Source: an uncultured Clostridia bacterium (lineage in GTDB: Bacteria; Bacillota; Clostridia; UMGS1883). From it: DNA of 7,373 bases. The stretch covers positions 1 to 7,373 of the forward strand of contig CANRHW010000077.1 in the NCBI GenBank assembly GCA_947630525.1, given 5' to 3'. This document shows positions 1 to 7,066 of the stretch, piece by piece (the stretch's first letter is position 1; each line of letters begins with the position of its first letter). Below the pieces are notes generated by a model, which searched no databases, was not told the DNA's origin, and saw only the letters and a list, made by a program, of their open reading frames with translations. Position numbers and translations under genes: made by a program.

Positions 1-2568
1 ACCGATGCAATTGTTGACGGCGAGTTTACATGGACAAATCCCAACGCAACTTATAGTGAAGCCAATGCCTATCAGGCGGAGTATAAGTTCACTCCGAAGG
101 ACACGACAAACTATTCTTCCGTTACCGATACGGTTAGGATAATTGTTTCGGATAAAACACCTACCGATATTTTGCCTTCCGGCGACCTTCATCCCACGTA
201 TGACGGAACCCCCAAGGCCGTGACCTTTACCCAGAGCCGCGAGGGTGAGCTCCGCGTTACCTATGCGCCCGAGGGCAGCGAAGAAAGAGTAGAGGAACCG
301 CCCGTAGATGCCGGAACCTACAGCGTACGCGCTTATCTTGAAGCGACTGACGAGTACGCTCCCGGCCTTGCGGAGGCCACTCTGACCATTCTTCCATTGG
401 CTGTTGTTCCGGATTTCACCGGCCTTAAAGTGGAAACAAAGGTCTATGACGGAACTGCGGCCGCTGCGTTCACAGGCGGCGTAACCGTTGGCAATCTTGT
501 TAATGGCGACGAAGTTTCGATACCTGCAAGTTCCGTTACGGCCGTGTTTGAGAACGCCCAGGCCGGAGAGAAAAATGTGACCGTGACCGTTGCGGCCGGC
601 GGCCTAACGGGTGCGGACGCTGGAAACTACACTCTTGCTGCTTGCACGCATCATACCGTTGCAAGTATTGAAAAGAGAGTCATCGACATTGTGGCCTCCG
701 CCGAAAAGGAGTTCGGCCAAACGATAACTCTTACAAATGACAATTTTGAGGTAAATTCGTTAACGCCTCTTGTCGGCGGCGAGACAAAGGCCGAGCTTTA
801 TGCGGAGCTGACCAGCGACGGAACCAAAGCCGACGCCGCGGCAGGCACATATTCCATAACTGCCGCCTCTCTCGCCACCTCCAACTACGAGATTGGCGCC
901 GTTACCGGCAATGTCACTGTAGCGAAGGCCACTCCCGCCATGATCAGTGTAAGCGCCGGCAACGGGCTCACAGGCAATAAGCTCAGCACCGTTACCAGCC
1001 TCAACGGCACATTTGAAAATCCCCACAGCCATAATGCGGTAGACGGTACGCTTATCTGGGCGCGGCCCGATGAAATTCTCAGCGCCGGCAATCACAGCTA
1101 TGGCTGGGTATTCACTCCCGCTGACGCGGAAAATTATAAATCGCCGGTTACGGGTTATGTCACGGTCAACGCCATTGACAAAGCTCCGGCCAAGATCGAT
1201 ATTGCCGAGCCGGCCAGTCTTGTTTATGACGGCACGCCTAAGACAGTAACGGCTTCTACCGATGCTGTCGGCGTTGTGCCCACGGTCGAATACAGACGTC
1301 ACAGCGTTGACGTGCAGGCCGGAGTAATGATTATGTCCGTTGCCGACGAGGCCGCCCCCGCCGACGAATGGACGCAAAACGCTCCCGTTGACGCGGGAAC
1401 CTATGATTTCCGCATAAGCGTGGGCGAGACTGAAAAGCTTGGCGCAAATAAAGTCACCGGCACCTTGGTCATTTCCAAAGCGGCGCCCAAGGGTAGCGTT
1501 ACCGCCGCCGCTGTTGAGGAGGGTTCTTTCCTTTCCGAATCTGCTCTCAGTCACAGCTTTGTGGCCGTTGACGGCAAGACCGCTCTGGAGGGCTCGCTTA
1601 CATGGAATAAGGTCGGGGACATTGATCCCGAACTTGTACTTGTAGTTGCAGGTACGAGCTACGGCTGGACCTTTGCGCCCGCCGACGCCAACTATGAAAC
1701 CGTGAGCGGCACTGCCGGAATCGGGCTCACACCCAATATGCGGGTTCCCGAGGCTGTTGTATACAATATCCCCGGCATGGATTACGCCTATGTAAACGTT
1801 GACGGGGTTAAGGTTCAGGAGGGCGACAGCATTACCTTCTACGCCGATAAGGATAAGACGGATCCCGTCAGCGAAACGGTGCTTATTCCCAAGGGCTTTT
1901 CCGGCCAGTACAAGATACTTCTCGATGATGACGCCCTCACCGCCGAAGCCGGAGTAATATACGTATGCATCGGTTCCTCCAGGGCTGTTGGCGAGGCGGC
2001 TTATAAGGCCGAGGTCGGCTTTAAGCTCGATACGGACAATCTGCTCATAGCTCTCGGCGACAGCGCTGCCGTTGAGGTCGGTATTTCCGATCAGAGCTAT
2101 GAGACGGACAGTGTTGACTGGTCTTTGACCGATACTTCCGTAGCGGCTGTGACTCCCGGCCAGAGCGGTGCTTCGGCCTTGGTTAACGGCATATCCTCCG
2201 GTTATTCGGCCCTCACAGTGACCGTTACCTTTAAGCATCCCGATCCCGCTTCTGCAGAAAAGATTGTACTGGGCAAAGAGGTTGCCGTACGCGTTAAGGC
2301 TATGCCTTTTGTCACCGGTCAGACCTATTCCGGCGGCAAGGTAAGCTTCACCCTCGTGGACGCCGATGGCCTTACCTCCGTTGACGCTTATGTTGCAGAA
2401 TATAAGGACGGCGAACTTCTTGGCGTAAAGAGCGAAAAGAATATTGCGACAAACAGCCGGGAGGTTGAGGTTGAGATGACGTATCAGCGTAAGGCTGAGG
2501 ATTCCAAGCTCGTTATCCTTGTGTGGAACAACATGGATCCCGTTACTGCAGCAGCGGAAATAAAGTAA
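1..2568 (+). CDS. Large modular surface/adhesin-like protein, 3' part (5' end outside window)
   Basis: The frame is open from the first base, giving 855 visible residues and tandem stops (TAA TAG), so the TTG at 172 is not a real start. No signal peptide or N-terminus is visible. By window residue: module A (about 1-52: G-x-F-T-W, FTPKDTTNY); module B (66-131: YDGTPKAVT, then PVDAGTY); a YDG-type domain (138-228: KVYDGTAAA, ADAGNYTL); an MBG-like domain (230-309: AAGTYSIT); A again (330-393: GTLIW, YGWVFTPADAENY); B again (407-492: YDGTPKTVT, PVDAGTYDF); A again (526-577: GSLTW, YGWTFAPADANY); a less recognisable beta-rich region (580-677); a BIG2-like Ig domain (678-767: VDWSLTDTSVAAV); and a C-terminal beta domain (768-855) ending near LVILVWNNMDP, a style common at the ends of clostridial surface proteins. 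There is no LPXTG motif or terminal membrane helix, so any anchor (for example SLH) would lie upstream. The likely role is extracellular adhesion or scaffolding; the ligand is unknown. Confidence 0.85.
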   Translation, partial: TDAIVDGEFTWTNPNATYSEANAYQAEYKFTPKDTTNYSSVTDTVRIIVSDKTPTDILPSGDLHPTYDGTPKAVTFTQSREGELRVTYAPEGSEERVEEPPVDAGTYSVRAYLEATDEYAPGLAEATLTILPLAVVPDFTGLKVETKVYDGTAAAAFTGGVTVGNLVNGDEVSIPASSVTAVFENAQAGEKNVTVTVAAGGLTGADAGNYTLAACTHHTVASIEKRVIDIVASAEKEFGQTITLTNDNFEVNSLTPLVGGETKAELYAELTSDGTKADAAAGTYSITAASLATSNYEIGAVTGNVTVAKATPAMISVSAGNGLTGNKLSTVTSLNGTFENPHSHNAVDGTLIWARPDEILSAGNHSYGWVFTPADAENYKSPVTGYVTVNAIDKAPAKIDIAEPASLVYDGTPKTVTASTDAVGVVPTVEYRRHSVDVQAGVMIMSVADEAAPADEWTQNAPVDAGTYDFRISVGETEKLGANKVTGTLVISKAAPKGSVTAAAVEEGSFLSESALSHSFVAVDGKTALEGSLTWNKVGDIDPELVLVVAGTSYGWTFAPADANYETVSGTAGIGLTPNMRVPEAVVYNIPGMDYAYVNVDGVKVQEGDSITFYADKDKTDPVSETVLIPKGFSGQYKILLDDDALTAEAGVIYVCIGSSRAVGEAAYKAEVGFKLDTDNLLIALGDSAAVEVGISDQSYETDSVDWSLTDTSVAAVTPGQSGASALVNGISSGYSALTVTVTFKHPDPASAEKIVLGKEVAVRVKAMPFVTGQTYSGGKVSFTLVDADGLTSVDAYVAEYKDGELLGVKSEKNIATNSREVEVEMTYQRKAEDSKLVILVWNNMDPVTAAAEIK

Positions 2569-2583
2569 TAGAATCCGCACTGC

Positions 2584-2732
2584 AAGGGGCCGACAAAAAA
2601 TCGCACAGAATGGACGAAAATCAGCTTGCACAGGCGGCAGAAAAACAGGCAAAGCCTGCCTGCCGCCGAGCAAGCCCTCCCGACGGCGTACATAGGTACG
2701 CCGAGGGTGATTTTCGTTCGTAGTTCAAGGGC
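2584..2732 (+). repeat. Post-stop repeat, copy 1, split by a structured insert
   Basis: The left half (2584-2609, AAGGGGCCGA then an A-run and GCACAGA) and the right half (2723-2732, GTTCAAGGGC) together match the uninterrupted copy at 2840-2878 on the minus strand. They also match, less closely, the copy at 7021-7057. In the other copies only two bases (TC or CC) separate the halves; here 113 bases do. The repeat starts 15 bases after the surface-protein stop and has the same orientation as that gene. It could be a degenerate mobile or REP-like repeat, or a 3' UTR element. Confidence 0.5.
2610..2721 (+). other. Compact three-way-junction sequence (structured RNA or MITE-like insert)
   Basis: Nearly every base can pair. 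P1 pairs 2610-2623 with 2708-2721 and contains the exact 9-bp inverted ends ACGAAAATC/GATTTTCGT, extended by A-T and G-T pairs. P2 pairs GCTTGC (2624-2629) with GCAAGC (2670-2675), then GGCGGCAG (2633-2640) with CTGCCGCC (2660-2667), and is capped by CAGGC-AAA-GCCTG (2646-2658). P3 pairs CCC (2679-2681) with GGG (2705-2707) around CGGCGTAC-ATAG-GTACGCCG (2684-2703). Only 2676-2678 is left as a junction strand. I do not recognise it as a known RNA family. Inverted ends and placement inside a repeat suggest a small non-autonomous insertion, while the tight fold is also what a functional RNA would show. The pairing was read by eye, with no energy calculation. Confidence 0.5.
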
Positions 2733-2744
2733 ATAAAAAAAATA

Positions 2745-2774
2745 AGAAAATTCGCTCGTAAGGGCGAATTTTCT
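2745..2774 (-). terminator. Bidirectional rho-independent terminator between convergent genes
   Basis: An 11-bp perfect stem (2745-2755 with 2764-2774) closes an 8-base loop. Read on the minus strand it is followed by a T-rich tract (CTTATTTTTTTTATG), a good intrinsic terminator for the acyl-CoA ligase transcript. Read on the plus strand the downstream sequence is AT-rich but lacks an immediate T-run, so it is a weaker terminator for the surface-protein gene. Both repeat copies of this intergenic region lie upstream of it relative to their own gene, so they would be in the transcripts. Confidence 0.8.
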
Positions 2775-2839
2775 ACATTAATATATTATTTTAATTTATG
2801 TTGACTGACTGTATAATTCTCAAATTTACCTTAAGCCTT

Positions 2840-2878
2840 TCAGCCCTTGAACGATCTGTGCCATTTCTTCGGCCCCTT
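2840..2878 (-). repeat. Post-stop repeat, copy 2 (uninterrupted)
   Basis: Read on the minus strand it begins at the ligase stop codon (the AA of TAA is its first two bases) and runs AAGGGGCCGA, AGAAATG, GCACAGA, TC, GTTCAAGGGCTGA. TCAGCCCTTGAACG (2840-2853) is an exact 14-bp inverted match to 7044-7057. Counted by hand, 29 of 35 alignment columns agree with copy 3. It shares the exact block AAGGGGCCGA plus GCACAGA and GTTCAAGGGC with copy 1. It lies in the predicted 3' UTR of the ligase, upstream of the terminator. Confidence 0.55.
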
Positions 2879-4508
2879 ATACTCTATATAAAAATCCGTT
2901 TTTCAAGTCCTGAGCGGCCATTTGCTTTGCCCGGTAGTGCAGCTTTTTGCCGGTAAGATTAAGGGGTATTTCGTTGATAAAGCGGTAATACCGTGGTCGC
3001 TTGTAGTTGGCGATCATTGGGCTGTCTTTGCAGTATTCGTCAAGCTCCTCGCAGGTCAGGCTGTCATCGGAGCGGACAACATAGGCGGTGACAATTTCGC
3101 CCCGAACCTTGTCGGGCGCGGCGGTGACGATGCAATCTTTCACCTTGGGGTGAGAGTTGAGCACCTCCTCGACCTGAGTCGGATAAATATTTTCACCGGA
3201 GGATATTATCATATCGTCCTTGCGGCCCACTATGGTTACATAGCGGTCTCCGTTCCACACAGCGAGGTCGTTTGTGTATATAAAGCCCTTGTGGAATTTG
3301 GCTTCGGTCTCGGCCTCGTTGTTGTAATAGGCGTAAGGCGACTTGGCCGGGGATTTTATTATTACCTCGCCGACCTCATTGTTGTCCTGCTGCGCAAGCT
3401 CGTCCGGCTCGCCCCGGCGGTCCTCAAACAGCCTTATGACGCGCACCTCGTCGTCCACGCAGGAGCCGCCGGCCGTGCCGGCATATTCCGGCAGGTCGAA
3501 AGGCCGTAAAAAGGTATTCCAGAATGTCTCCGTCGTGCCGTAGCCATTGAAGATATTGGGCGTAAGCACCTTTTGGTACCTGATACAAGCCGCCCGCTCA
3601 AGGGCGCTGCCCATGGTCACTATGCCGCGCAGGGAGCTGAGGTCCCAGCCGCCCTGTTCCTGTGCGTCTGCCAATGCGTCAAGGACGGTCGGTACGCCTA
3701 TGACGTAGGTGATACCGAACTTTTCCACATTTTCCAGACACTTATGGGCGTTGAACTTCCGGGCGACATACATTGTGCCGCCGGCGTACAAGGTCGGGCA
3801 GGGGCCGGCGCAGTGCAGGCCGCCCCGGTGGAACCAGGGGGTAGTGTTCATCGTTTTGTCCGTGTGGTTCATGGGGAAGTGTATCATTACGTCGTGGGCG
3901 GAAAGCACCTCGTTCAAGCTTGTCAGGGGAACGCCCTTCATCCGCCCGGTAGTGCCGGATGTATAAAGCCGGGTGGTTTCGTCATAGACATTTAGGTTAT
4001 AGGAAAGCGCCGGTTCGCCGTCCGGCCGTGAGGCGGTGTACTCCGCGTACGAAATAACGCCGCCGGGCAGCTCCCCGCCGTCCGTCATAATAAGCCGCCT
4101 CGGCTTGTGGGCGGCCATTTCCACCGCGGCTACTATTTCGTCCCGGTGCTCGGCCTCAAAAATCAGCACGGCGGGCTTTGAATCGTCGATGTTCGACGCT
4201 ATTTCTCCGGAACTGAGCCGGTAGTTGATGGGGCAGTTGACAACGCCCAGCTTGTGGGCGGCCACGTAGGTAAAGACAAAAACCGGGCAGTTAAGCAGCT
4301 GGTACATCACCACGTCGCCCTTTGTAATGCCGTCGGCGCTAAGCGCCGCCGCAAGGCGATTGGCCTCGCCGTTCAATTCGGAATAGGTCCATTCCTCGCC
4401 GGTGTCAAGACAATACATGGCGGACTTTTCGCCAAACCGGCGCACATTGCGCATAAAGCCCTCGGCCCAGGTGTACTCCCTTTCAAAGATAGCGCGAAAA
4501 CTTTCCAT
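2877..4508 (-). CDS. AMP-forming acyl-CoA ligase (class I adenylate-forming enzyme)
   Basis: 543 residues, full length for the acyl-CoA synthetase family, which activates a carboxylic acid with ATP to an acyl-adenylate and transfers it to CoA in the cytoplasm. Core motifs are present in order: the phosphate-binding loop YTSGTTGRMKG (182-192), NGYGTTE (321-327), YTND with the ribose-binding Asp (414), the hinge GRKDDMIISSGENIYP (428-443), and the C-terminal PLNLTGKK (515-522) with the expected catalytic Lys at 521. The enzyme therefore looks active. The start MESFRAIF is chosen because AAGGAGAGG (4515-4523) lies 6 bases upstream; an in-frame ATG at 4622 would precede the promoter and give an atypical N-terminus. 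The substrate cannot be read from sequence; the overall look is of medium/long-chain or CaiC-like ligases. It is a single-gene unit, divergent from feoAB and convergent with the surface-protein gene. Confidence 0.9.
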   Translation of the reverse strand: MESFRAIFEREYTWAEGFMRNVRRFGEKSAMYCLDTGEEWTYSELNGEANRLAAALSADGITKGDVVMYQLLNCPVFVFTYVAAHKLGVVNCPINYRLSSGEIASNIDDSKPAVLIFEAEHRDEIVAAVEMAAHKPRRLIMTDGGELPGGVISYAEYTASRPDGEPALSYNLNVYDETTRLYTSGTTGRMKGVPLTSLNEVLSAHDVMIHFPMNHTDKTMNTTPWFHRGGLHCAGPCPTLYAGGTMYVARKFNAHKCLENVEKFGITYVIGVPTVLDALADAQEQGGWDLSSLRGIVTMGSALERAACIRYQKVLTPNIFNGYGTTETFWNTFLRPFDLPEYAGTAGGSCVDDEVRVIRLFEDRRGEPDELAQQDNNEVGEVIIKSPAKSPYAYYNNEAETEAKFHKGFIYTNDLAVWNGDRYVTIVGRKDDMIISSGENIYPTQVEEVLNSHPKVKDCIVTAAPDKVRGEIVTAYVVRSDDSLTCEELDEYCKDSPMIANYKRPRYYRFINEIPLNLTGKKLHYRAKQMAAQDLKNGFLYRV

Positions 4509-4514
4509 ATATAT

Positions 4515-4559
4515 CCTCTCCTTTCTTTCAATTATATCACAGTGTTTAACAAAATGCAA
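4515..4559 (-). promoter_or_regulatory. Extended -10 promoter and ribosome binding site of the acyl-CoA ligase gene
   Basis: On the minus strand the sequence TGATATAAT (4531-4539) is an extended -10 element (TG-N-TATAAT). A weak -35, TTGCAT (4554-4559), lies 17 bases further upstream. The Shine-Dalgarno site AAGGAGAGG (4515-4523) ends 6 bases before the ATG at 4508. Transcription would start near 4524, giving a leader of under 20 bases, so there is no room for a riboswitch. Confidence 0.7.
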
Positions 4560-4584
4560 ACATAAAATCGCCGAAATATGAATA

Positions 4585-4600
4585 TAAAAAAATTTTTTTA
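4585..4600. promoter_or_regulatory. 16-bp A/T palindrome in the divergent promoter region
   Basis: T-A7-T7-A is a perfect palindrome located 16 bases upstream of the feoAB -35 and 26 bases upstream of the ligase -35. A-tracts of this length bend DNA. The position partly overlaps where an UP element for the feoAB promoter would sit (about -50 to -66). It may instead be a site for a repressor or nucleoid protein; no classical Fur box is evident. Confidence 0.35.
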
Positions 4601-4615
4601 ACAATGCCGCCGTAC

Positions 4616-4656
4616 TTGACAAGCCGCCGCAGTTAAATTATAATAATATCCGGGAG
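4616..4656 (+). promoter_or_regulatory. Perfect-consensus promoter and ribosome binding site of feoAB
   Basis: TTGACA (4616-4621), a 17-base spacer and TATAAT (4639-4644) match the sigma-A consensus exactly. Transcription should begin near 4650-4652, which places the GGGAG ribosome binding site (4652-4656) at the very 5' end of the mRNA. GGGAG lies 9 bases before the ATG at 4666 but abuts the ATG at 4657, so it supports the downstream start. The AT-rich stretch overlapping the -10 resembles a Fur box only weakly (about 10 of 19 positions). Confidence 0.85.
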
Positions 4657-4665
4657 ATGACATTG

Positions 4666-7014
4666 ATGACATTAAAAGAGCTTGAAATTGGAAAGACGGG
4701 CGTCATTACCGCAGTCGGCGGCGAGGGGGCGCTTAGGCAGCACTTCCTTGATATGGGCGTTATTCCCACCGCCGAGGTGGAGGTCGTGAAATACGCTCCA
4801 ATGGGCGACCCGATGGAGCTGCGTATCCACGGCTATCAGCTTACGCTCAGATTGGCGGACGCGGAAAAAATACAGGTGAAAGAAACGGCAAGGCGTAGCA
4901 TTGTCAGTCCGGCGTCGATGGTGCGGCGGGGCGAAAGCGCCCACCCCGGTCTTGGCGAGGACGGACGTTACCACGTTAAGGCAGACGAGCATCCGCTGCC
5001 GGAGGGAACGGTGCTTACCTTTGCGCTGGCAGGCAATCAGAACTGCGGCAAAACCACCCTGTTCAATCAGCTCACCGGCGCAAATCAGCACGTGGGCAAC
5101 TTCCCGGGAGTCACGGTGGACCGCAAAAGCGGCGCGGTCAAGGGTCACCCCGACACCGAGGTGACAGACCTGCCGGGCATTTATTCCCTTTCTCCCTACA
5201 GCAACGAGGAAATAGTTTCCCGCCGGTTCATACTGGATGAAAAGCCCACCGGCATAATAAATATAGTGGACGCAACAAATATTGAACGCAACCTATATCT
5301 TACCATGCAGCTTATGGAGCTGGACGTGCCCATGGTGCTGGCCCTAAATATGATGGACGAAATGCGCGGCAACGGCGGCAGTATACGCATAAACGAAATG
5401 GAGGAGCTGCTTGGCATACCCGTAGTGCCCATTTCGGCTGCGAAAAACGAGGGCATAGACGAGCTTGTGAGCCACGCCTTACATATAGCCCGCTATCAGG
5501 AACGGCCTGGCCGCAACGATTTCTGCGGCAAGGACGAATACGGCGGGGCGGTGCACCGCTGCATACACGGCATAATGCATCTTATCGAGGACCATGCCGC
5601 GGCCGCCGGGATACCGGTGCGGTTTGCCGCCGGCAAGCTTATCGAGGGCGACAAAATGGTGCTCGACGCTCTTGGTCTTACCCAAAACGAAAAGGAAATG
5701 CTCGAACATATAATTTGTCAAATGGAGGAGGAGCGCGGGCTGGACCGGGCCGCCGCCATTGCGGATATGCGGTTTTCGTTTATACAAAGGCTCTGTGAAA
5801 GCACGGTGGTGAAGCCCCGTGAAAGTAAGGAGCGCCAGCGCAGCCGCCGCCTTGACAAAATACTTACCGGCAAATACACGGCTTTTCCGGCCTTTGTTGG
5901 GATAATGGCGCTGGTGTTTTGGCTGACGTTTAACGTGGTTGGGGCCTGGCTCCAGGGCCTGCTCGAAACCGGCATTGGCCGCCTGACCGACCTGTGCGAC
6001 GTCGCGCTGACCTCCGCCAGAGTTAACCCGGTGCTGCACTCGCTTATCATAGACGGTATTTTTACCGGCGTGGGGAGTGTGTTGAGCTTTGTGCCCATAA
6101 TTGTCGTGCTGTTTTTCTTCCTTTCCCTTTTGGAGGACAGCGGCTACATGGCCCGGGTGGCCTTTGTAATGGATAAACTCCTGCGCAAGATTGGTCTTTC
6201 CGGCCGCAGCATAGTACCCATGCTGGTGGGCTTCGGCTGTACTGTGCCCGGCGTAATGGCCAGCCGCACCCTGCCGTCCCAGCGGGACAGAAAAATGACC
6301 ATTCTGCTTACGCCCTTTATGAGCTGCACCGCCAAGCTGCCTATCTACGGCTTTTTCACGGCGGCGTTTTTCCCGGGCAGGGGAGGGCTGGTAATGGTGT
6401 TGCTGTATCTGGGCGGTATAGCGGCGGCAATTTTGGTGGCGCTCGTTTCGAAAAGCACGGTTTTCCGCGGCGAGGCGGTGCCCTTTGTAATGGAGCTCCC
6501 GAACTACCGGCTGCCCGGGGCGAAGAACGTTGCCCGGCTTTTGTGGGACAAGGCCAAGGACTTTTTGCAGCGGGCCTTTACGGTAATCTTCCTCGCGACT
6601 ATCGTCGTATGGTTCCTGCGGACCTTTGACTTCGGCCTTAACATCGTTGTGGATTCACGCAGCAGCATTCTTGCGGTGATAGCCGGGGCAATAGCGCCGC
6701 TGTTTGCCCCGCTTGGCTTTGGCGACTGGCGCATATCCACGGCCCTCATAACCGGCCTGATGGCAAAGGAGAGCGTTGTGTCCACCCTGACGGTTCTGTT
6801 TGGCAGCAATGTGACCCTGGCCGGCATACTCACGCCGGTGTCGGCGGCGGCCCTGTTGGTGTTCTGCCTGCTGTACACACCCTGCGTGGCGGCGGTTGCG
6901 GCGATTCGCCGTGAGCTTGGCCGCAAATGGACCTTTGCCGTTGTCGTGGGCCAGTGCGCCATTGCGTGGATAGGAGCCTTTTTTGTCTATATCGTTGGGA
7001 ATATTATATTTTGA
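4666..7014 (+). CDS. feoB: FeoA-FeoB fusion, ferrous iron transporter
   Basis: A 782-residue inner-membrane Fe(II) importer. Residues 1-75 are a FeoA-type SH3-like domain (KELEIGKTGVI, LRQHFLDMGVIP, ELRIHGYQLTLR), normally a separate small protein. An ~40-residue linker leads to the FeoB G domain: G1 GNQNCGKTT (123-131), G2 GNFPGVT (144-150), G3 DLPG (168-171), G4 NMMD (228-231), G5 around SAAKNEG (257-263). A helical cytosolic region and a basic segment (380-400) precede the membrane part (about 405-782, roughly eight or nine hydrophobic segments). The pore-family motifs VGFGCTVPGVMASRT (521-535, Cys525), CTAKLPIY (554-561), GLMAKES (697-703) and LLYTPC (735-740) are all intact. An in-frame ATG at 4657 is less likely because the ribosome binding site would touch it. 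No feoC-like gene follows. Confidence 0.95.
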   Translation: MTLKELEIGKTGVITAVGGEGALRQHFLDMGVIPTAEVEVVKYAPMGDPMELRIHGYQLTLRLADAEKIQVKETARRSIVSPASMVRRGESAHPGLGEDGRYHVKADEHPLPEGTVLTFALAGNQNCGKTTLFNQLTGANQHVGNFPGVTVDRKSGAVKGHPDTEVTDLPGIYSLSPYSNEEIVSRRFILDEKPTGIINIVDATNIERNLYLTMQLMELDVPMVLALNMMDEMRGNGGSIRINEMEELLGIPVVPISAAKNEGIDELVSHALHIARYQERPGRNDFCGKDEYGGAVHRCIHGIMHLIEDHAAAAGIPVRFAAGKLIEGDKMVLDALGLTQNEKEMLEHIICQMEEERGLDRAAAIADMRFSFIQRLCESTVVKPRESKERQRSRRLDKILTGKYTAFPAFVGIMALVFWLTFNVVGAWLQGLLETGIGRLTDLCDVALTSARVNPVLHSLIIDGIFTGVGSVLSFVPIIVVLFFFLSLLEDSGYMARVAFVMDKLLRKIGLSGRSIVPMLVGFGCTVPGVMASRTLPSQRDRKMTILLTPFMSCTAKLPIYGFFTAAFFPGRGGLVMVLLYLGGIAAAILVALVSKSTVFRGEAVPFVMELPNYRLPGAKNVARLLWDKAKDFLQRAFTVIFLATIVVWFLRTFDFGLNIVVDSRSSILAVIAGAIAPLFAPLGFGDWRISTALITGLMAKESVVSTLTVLFGSNVTLAGILTPVSAAALLVFCLLYTPCVAAVAAIRRELGRKWTFAVVVGQCAIAWIGAFFVYIVGNIIF

Positions 7015-7020
7015 ATAAAA

Positions 7021-7057
7021 GCGCCGTAAAAAATGACGCAGACCGTTCAAGGGCTGA
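7021..7057 (+). repeat. Post-stop repeat, copy 3
   Basis: Starts 6 bases after the feoB stop: GCGCCGT, an A-run, ATGACGCAGACC, then GTTCAAGGGCTGA. The last 14 bases (7044-7057) are an exact inverted match to 2840-2853. Like the other two copies it is in sense with the gene it follows. GCGCCGT and ATGACGC can form a 7-bp stem with one mismatch around an A loop; the other copies have similar but smaller potential stems. No T-run follows, so it is not a standard terminator. Confidence 0.5.
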
Positions 7058-7066
7058 TACTAATCC

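Noticed and set aside
760..2673. A 637-codon open frame antisense to the surface protein gene
   Set aside because: Low-complexity, composition-driven translation with no recognisable motif and no ribosome binding site. The sense frame has clear domain repeats, so this is a shadow of codon bias.
2803..2817. TTGACT near TATAAT as a promoter in the intergenic region
   Set aside because: The spacing is only 5 bases, the correctly spaced -35 position is poor, and no plus-strand gene follows.
2829..2876. Short reading stretch after the ligase stop (EEMAQIVQGLKGLR), resembled after feoB by MTQTVQGL
   Set aside because: It looked like a conserved peptide or stop read-through tail. Copy 1 does not keep that frame, and the likeness is explained by the shared DNA motif.
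4509..4622. Upstream in-frame start extending the acyl-CoA ligase by 38 residues
   Set aside because: It would begin upstream of the predicted promoter, and the extension (FFYIHISAILCLHF) does not resemble the family. A strong ribosome binding site precedes the ATG at 4508.
4632..4650. Fur box overlapping the feoAB -10
   Set aside because: Only about 10 of 19 consensus positions match, which is expected for AT-rich promoter sequence.
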